Below are positions 59,859 through 64,000 of a stretch of DNA of 64,000 nucleotides, one piece after another. Source of the DNA: CAYZXL01 sp964482435 (lineage in GTDB: Bacteria > Auribacterota > JABMQX01); assembly GCA_964482435.1 (NCBI GenBank), contig CAYZXL010000020.1:6427-70426 (forward strand). Direction: 5' to 3'. Below the pieces are notes generated by a model. The model was not told the DNA's origin, made no database searches, and worked only from the letters and a program-made list of their open reading frames with translations. A program made the translations under genes and the position numbers. Within the stretch, counting starts at the first letter, position 1, and every line of letters begins with the position of its first letter.

Positions 59859-62831
59859 TCATTTCGGCTCGATTCGGTAGAACTTTCGACGGGAGAGGGT
59901 GTCCGGGTCAACCCAGGAGCTTGACCAGTCTTGCGAAAGGATTGTCGCTTCCTCGACCCACATGCCGGAAAGGAGGTCCGGGGAAGACCAGATAACGTAG
60001 GTGGCCACAGAATGGCTGCTCCACGTCAACTGGGTCTGGGTGCCGGCACCCCCTTCGACGGTAAGAATATTGAGATTAAACCTGCGCTCGTCTGCCCCCA
60101 TATCAACCGTGAGTGAAGAATAACCAAATATGATTCGGGGATCCCCATCGAGGTCAAGAGCGCCCAGCATCCAGTCCGCGTTCCTCCCCGCGTCAATGCA
60201 CGGCGACCCGGGGAGCAAGTGGTAGTCTCCCTCGACCCAAACGTCGTCACCGGGGTCGTCCGGCGTCCCGGAATCGTCCCAGCGGCCGGGGGACACAAAT
60301 TGTGGATCATCATCAATATTTCCCTCACCGGCTTCGCTCCAGTCCTGGACGCACGAGTAGATCAACCAGCCTGACTGGTAAAGCTGCGCTCCCTCGTTAG
60401 CCCGGTTCCCCCAGATGATGCAATTGTAGAAAAGGCCGTAGCAGTCGTACATCGCGCCACCAGCGTATCGGGCGGAGTTGCCGGCAATCGTATTGTTGCC
60501 TGCACTGCCATCGCAGGCGTCCAGCCCGCCGCCGTAAAGTCCGGCCAAGTTCCCGGAGATTATATTGTTCCAGATGATACCGTCGCAGTCGTGGAGCCCG
60601 CCCCCAGACTCTCCCGCCCAGTTGTCCGCGATGATGTTTTTGTTGATCATGGCACCGGACCACAACAACCCGCCGCCCTTTTTCAGCGCCCGGTTCCCGA
60701 CGATCGTGTTATCCTCCATGTCGCTGAAGCACCGGAAAAGCCCGCCGCCGAAATCGGCCGAGTTGCCCGTGATGACGTTCTTGGTGATCGTGCCGCCGCA
60801 CCACGAGAGGCCGCCACCTCTCAGTCTCGCTGAGTTCCCAGTAATGACGTTATTTCGGATTGTGGCGCGGCTGCCTCCGCCGTACACGCCACCTCCCTCG
60901 TCCGCGTAACCGTTCCGGATTGTCAACCCGGCCAGAAAAGCGGCTTTGGTCTCTTTTCCGAGGAACCGGACCACGGGTCCTGCCCCGCCACCGTCAATGA
61001 CGGTTGACGCGACTACCGCCGCGTTCTCCGGGTCGGCGCTTCGGAGAGTGATGTCAAGGCCGCAGAACTGGATGTTCTCTGTGTAGGTCCCGGGGCGAAC
61101 GACGATCTCATCTCCATTTATAGCAACGCAGATGGCATGCTGGATTGTCGGGATGCCCGCCGGGACCGTGATAAGTCCCGGGGACATGGCTTGACGTGGG
61201 TCTGTGCCTCGCAGAACCTCCAAACCGTCGCGAAGGCCGTCGCCGTCGCTATCCTCCCCATTGGGGTCGGTCCCCGCGGCTCCTTCCTCCAAATCAGAAA
61301 GAAGGTCGCCGTCTCTATCCCGGGAGGAGCCGTACTCGTAGCACCCCATATCCACGCGAGAACCATGTAAACGGCAGTTCCCCTCCATGTCTCCCTGCGG
61401 CCATGTGAACCAGTAAAAGTTCGCGCCGGCATCTATGCAAGGGGAGGCCCCCTGAAGGTGATAGTCGCCGCCGGATGGGTCAGCGAAGAGCGGGTCGTCT
61501 GCAATGTTAGCCCTTCCGCCCCCGGCCCAACCCTCGACACAGGAGTGACTCGGGGGAATACAGTCAAACAACTGCGCCCCCTCGGCGGCCGAGTTCCCCC
61601 AAATAATGGAATTGCGCACGACTCCCCTGCACTCGAACAGTCCCCCGCCCCTGTACTCCGCTGAGTTCGCGCTGATGGTGTTATTCTGGATCGTACCGTC
61701 GCACTGGTATAAACCACCACCATACAATTTGGCTGAGTTCCCGGTGACGATGTTATTCTCGACTGTGTCATGGCACCGATACAGCCCGCCGCCAGATTCC
61801 GCCGAGTTGTGCGTTATCGCGTTGTTCTGGATCGTGCCGCCGCAGCCATACAGCCCGCCGCCGGAGTTTGCGGAGTTGTCCGTGATGGTGTTGTCCCGGA
61901 CTGTACCCCAGCACCCGAGGAGCCCGCCTCCCTCCTCCTCCGCTCGGTTATGAGTGATGAGGTTGTTCTCGATCGTGCCATGGCACACGAACAGCCCACC
62001 GCCGTCGGGGGCCCAGTTCCCTGCAATGACATTGTCCTGGATACTGCTGCCGCAGCGGTCAGCCCCCCCGCCATACCATTCTGCAGCGTTCCCGGCGATG
62101 ACATTGTCCGCTATCGTTCCGTCGCAGCAACAGAGCCCCCCGCCATACCAGGCCGAGTTCCCGGTGATGACGTTCCCCCGGATGGCGCCAGTGCACCGCC
62201 ACAGCCCGCCGCCCTCGTCGTCCGCCGAGTTCCTGCTGATGATGTTGTTCAATATGGCGCCGTTGCAGTCGTAGAACCCGCCGGCCCAACCAGCGGAGTT
62301 CCCGCTGACAGTGTTGTTCTGAATCGTCCCGCCGCACCGCCAGAGCCCACCGCCGTATACCGACGCGGAGTTTTCAGTGATCAGGTTACTCTCGATTTTC
62401 GCGCGAGTACGACGATCCCACGTTCCCCCCAGAATTCCCGCTCCGTGGAGAGCCTTCCCATTGCGGATGGTGAAGCCGGACAGGACACACTCTTCGTCCT
62501 CGGTTCCAGAGAACGTGACGACGGAGCCCGCCTTGTTGCCGTCAATAATTGTGCTCGCCACCCGTTCGGCATAGGTCAGACTCGTGCTTGTGAGGACGAC
62601 GTTCTTGCCCTTGAACTCGATGTTCTCGACATAAGTCCCCCGGGCCACGATCACGGTGTCGCCATCCGATGCTGCGTCTATTCCCTCCTGAATCCTCTTG
62701 AAAGCACCTGCCCAGCTCCCCCCGTCGCCAGACTGGGGGACTGAGCCATCCACGAACCATGTGGCGCCGGTTCCCCACTTGCAAAAAGATATGGAAACCG
62801 AAAAAGCGATTACGACGGCAATCTTCCCCAT
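59859..62831 (-). CDS. Giant secreted parallel beta-helix protein with cysteine ladder
   Basis: 990 aa. GGGAGGT seven bases before the ATG at 62831; signal peptide 1-23. DGSVPQSGDGGSWAGAFKRIQEGID, DGDTVIVARGTYVENI is the classic start of right-handed beta-helix surface proteins. Two helices follow (about residues 130-440 and 660-870), built of 23-24-residue coils such as LYQCDGTIQNNTISANSAEYRGGG; a Cys sits at the same coil position in 11 successive coils of the first helix and in most of the second. Between them a DRDGDLLSDLEEGAAGTDPNGEDSDGDGL-type calcium-binding thrombospondin-3-like linker (seen as DRDGDLLSDLEE and DSDGDGLRDGLEV). C-terminus FYRIEPK resembles that in the propeller-peptidase. 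Probably a surface adhesin or polysaccharide-binding protein. Confidence 0.85.
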   Translation of the reverse strand: MGKIAVVIAFSVSISFCKWGTGATWFVDGSVPQSGDGGSWAGAFKRIQEGIDAASDGDTVIVARGTYVENIEFKGKNVVLTSTSLTYAERVASTIIDGNKAGSVVTFSGTEDEECVLSGFTIRNGKALHGAGILGGTWDRRTRAKIESNLITENSASVYGGGLWRCGGTIQNNTVSGNSAGWAGGFYDCNGAILNNIISRNSADDEGGGLWRCTGAIRGNVITGNSAWYGGGLCCCDGTIADNVIAGNAAEWYGGGADRCGSSIQDNVIAGNWAPDGGGLFVCHGTIENNLITHNRAEEEGGGLLGCWGTVRDNTITDNSANSGGGLYGCGGTIQNNAITHNSAESGGGLYRCHDTVENNIVTGNSAKLYGGGLYQCDGTIQNNTISANSAEYRGGGLFECRGVVRNSIIWGNSAAEGAQLFDCIPPSHSCVEGWAGGGRANIADDPLFADPSGGDYHLQGASPCIDAGANFYWFTWPQGDMEGNCRLHGSRVDMGCYEYGSSRDRDGDLLSDLEEGAAGTDPNGEDSDGDGLRDGLEVLRGTDPRQAMSPGLITVPAGIPTIQHAICVAINGDEIVVRPGTYTENIQFCGLDITLRSADPENAAVVASTVIDGGGAGPVVRFLGKETKAAFLAGLTIRNGYADEGGGVYGGGSRATIRNNVITGNSARLRGGGLSWCGGTITKNVITGNSADFGGGLFRCFSDMEDNTIVGNRALKKGGGLLWSGAMINKNIIADNWAGESGGGLHDCDGIIWNNIISGNLAGLYGGGLDACDGSAGNNTIAGNSARYAGGAMYDCYGLFYNCIIWGNRANEGAQLYQSGWLIYSCVQDWSEAGEGNIDDDPQFVSPGRWDDSGTPDDPGDDVWVEGDYHLLPGSPCIDAGRNADWMLGALDLDGDPRIIFGYSSLTVDMGADERRFNLNILTVEGGAGTQTQLTWSSHSVATYVIWSSPDLLSGMWVEEATILSQDWSSSWVDPDTLSRRKFYRIEPK

Positions 62832-63580
62832 GGCCTTTACCTCCCCTGGAATTGGTGGGCCTCCTTTCCCTTTTCGCCCTGGAATAACCAATGGACTATA
62901 CTTCTCCGCCTCAGAACTCCCCTCCAAATCTTGCGGCCCCGCGGCGAACAAGTCAAGTCATACTTGGCGTCAGAAAATGCGCACCAGCGAGTGGTCCCCT
63001 TTCTTTCGGGGGTTTCGCGCACCGGCACGACGTGACCGCCCGTTCGGTTTCTACCCCCGGCCCCGTTGCATCCCCACGAAAACACAGCCCCAGCTCAGGA
63101 AATCAGCGCCACAATGCACATTTGCCATGTACGGAGGAACCGTTTTCTGCTAAGAATCGTTACAGAAACACCGGAATAAAACGAATGCTCACCGGCGGCA
63201 TCACGAAATCGTGAGGCGAAGGAGCCCAACTGAGGCTGTTGCCCTAACTAATTGCGGTTTGGTGACTTATCGAGGGACAAGCGAAGGCGAGTTCACAAGG
63301 CCTCAATCTCGGGCACGAGGCTCGTAGAGAACAGGCCGATAGTTGGACGGGATAACAGGATGGGTAGGATAATCCCGAAAACGCCGTCAACCCTGTCTGA
63401 CATCGCTTTGCGGTCCCTGCGGTGTTTTCTGCTTCTGATTGAGGAAGTGAGGGCTCCGTTCTGTCATTTCGCGTAAATCCGAACGTCTGCCGGGGACGAG
63501 ACCGAACGAAATATACTGGGTGCCGGGCAGGGCTGATGTATCTCTCACACCAATTCGGCAGCAAGTCGCACCACTGAAGC
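62832..63580. other. Gene-poor stretch, about 750 bp
   Basis: Several short frames on both strands, none with recognisable motifs or ribosome sites. No clear repeat. Confidence 0.45.
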
Positions 63581-63673
63581 GTGGCTGTCTTTTTCCCTAA
63601 CCAACTTCTTGAGCGGATACTGGCCGAGACGGACCTGGTCGAGCTGGTATCGTCATATTTCCCGCGGAAAAAG
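63581..63673 (+). pseudogene. dnaG: Probable 5' stump of DNA primase gene
   Basis: Frame from a GTG: MAVFFPNQLLERILAETDLV then ELVSSYFPRKK. This matches the start of DnaG (I..e.ierI...tDIVelI..Y.pLKk.G). After the two lysines the sequence switches to hsp20 in reverse orientation, within the shared text CCCGCGGAAAAAG (63661-63673). The zinc-binding domain and everything beyond are missing. Confidence 0.55.
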
Positions 63674-63747
63674 TCGTCGAAGAGTTGGTCCATCTCGCGC
63701 CGCAATGAAAAAAACGGTCCTTCTCTCTTGACGGGTAACGTAGCCAT
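63661..63747 (-). pseudogene. 5' fragment of an hsp20 gene (duplicate of 59016-59465)
   Basis: MATLPVKREGPFFSLRREMD, QLFDDFFRG: 29 codons matching the second hsp20 with three residue changes, including its ribosome site GGAGGG. After FFRG the sequence leaves the hsp20 and runs antisense into the dnaG-like stump. Upstream similarity extends through the leader to the promoter. Confidence 0.8.
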
Positions 63748-63855
63748 TTTTCATCCCTCCTTTGCTCAAAAGCCCAAAGCTGCGAAAATAGCTGCCTCCG
63801 CGTCACAGCCCTGATCGCCGGACACCTCGCCCGCGTACATCGTCGGAAACAACAA

Positions 63856-63886
63856 TGGAAGATCATGGGCAAGATGTCCGTGCCAC
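63856..63886. repeat. Dispersed modular palindromic repeat, copy 7 (half element)
   Basis: ggaagatcatgggcaagatg then tccgtgccac: only hairpin 2 and the closing end. It lies inside the duplicated hsp20 leader; the original leader at 59.57 kb lacks it. Confidence 0.7.
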
Positions 63887-63900
63887 GCCGCTCTTTTTAC

Positions 63901-63930
63901 ATAGTACCAGAGAGCTGACATCTATGTCCA
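63901..63930 (-). promoter_or_regulatory. Duplicate of the hsp20 promoter
   Basis: Minus strand: TGGACA (63930-63925), 18 bases, TACTAT (63906-63901). Would now drive a transcript through the hsp20 stump and antisense to the dnaG-like stump. Confidence 0.5.
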
Positions 63931-63959
63931 CAGTTGGCTGTGCTGCGCGGACGAATGGC

Positions 63960-63988
63960 TTGACAGGGTTGGCAAATAGGGATACATT
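63960..63988 (+). promoter_or_regulatory. Sigma-70-type promoter near right edge
   Basis: TTGACA (63960-63965), 17 bases, TACATT (63983-63988). Points out of the window toward an unseen gene. Confidence 0.4.
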
Positions 63989-64000
63989 CCGGCAAAAGAC

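Noticed and set aside
1..64000. CRISPR array, tRNA or rRNA genes
   Set aside because: No regularly spaced direct repeats of CRISPR type and no cloverleaf or rRNA-like stretch was noticed in reading; a covariance scan could still find a tRNA I missed.

Overview
The window looks like chromosome of an uncultured, Gram-negative-type, heterotrophic bacterium. Three things suggest a planctomycete/Lentisphaerae/Hydrogenedentes/Sumerlaeota-like lineage, but nothing here fixes the phylum: many secreted proteins of unknown function, two prepilin-like 'H-x-DG' proteins, and modular palindromic repeats ending in tggca...tgcca. No rRNA, tRNA or CRISPR array was seen.

Layout. 1-4.2 kb: two paralogous secreted helical proteins, an exported ThuA-domain protein and a secreted M23 peptidase. 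4.3-6.1 kb: aldolase/PfkB kinase operon. 6.4-10.6 kb: exported proteins including a DUF1080-like one and a NfeD-like membrane protein. 10.6-16.6 kb: NagB-like/PIG-L pair, C45 peptidase-like protein, CocE-type hydrolase and formyltransferase-like protein. 17-19.8 kb: Hsp20, GroES, GroEL. 20.0-25.0 kb: a decayed mobile region. 25-31 kb: secreted repeat proteins, a pilin-like protein, an orphan MNT-type nucleotidyltransferase and a phosphatase-like protein. 31.5-45.1 kb: molybdo-hydroxylase region (MocA, XdhC and two [2Fe-2S]/Mo-subunit pairs) interrupted by a seven-bladed propeller-M23 fusion. 45.2-50.8 kb: three exported glycosidase-like proteins. 51-59.5 kb: endonuclease IV, GNAT acetyltransferase, second pilin-like protein, coiled-coil protein, P2-type ATPase and a second Hsp20. 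59.9-62.8 kb: giant beta-helix protein. The last kilobase holds an hsp20 5' duplicate fused head-on to what looks like the first codons of dnaG.

Main result. 20.4-24.7 kb reads as a small chromosomal integron that appears not to have been described here. Five short genes lie on the minus strand, each followed by an attC-like palindromic site with GTTRRRY/RYYYAAC-type ends. They sit next to a broken integron integrase that keeps its HxxR box and its tyrosine box. The integrase relic has the same orientation as the cassettes, as in the 'inverted integrase' integrons known from Treponema and planctomycetes. The island is bracketed by pieces of an IS66 element (tnpB on the left, the tnpC 3' end on the right), as if it split that element. 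At the frameshift in tnpB and in intI there is a short palindrome matching the modules of the genome's dispersed intergenic repeat, which suggests that single modules can land inside genes.

How the genes work together. The gene content suggests uptake and breakdown of complex sugars and amino sugars (glycosidases, NagB/PIG-L, PfkB/aldolase, DUF1080-like and ThuA proteins), periplasmic molybdenum hydroxylases with their maturation factors, and heavy investment in surface or secreted repeat proteins.
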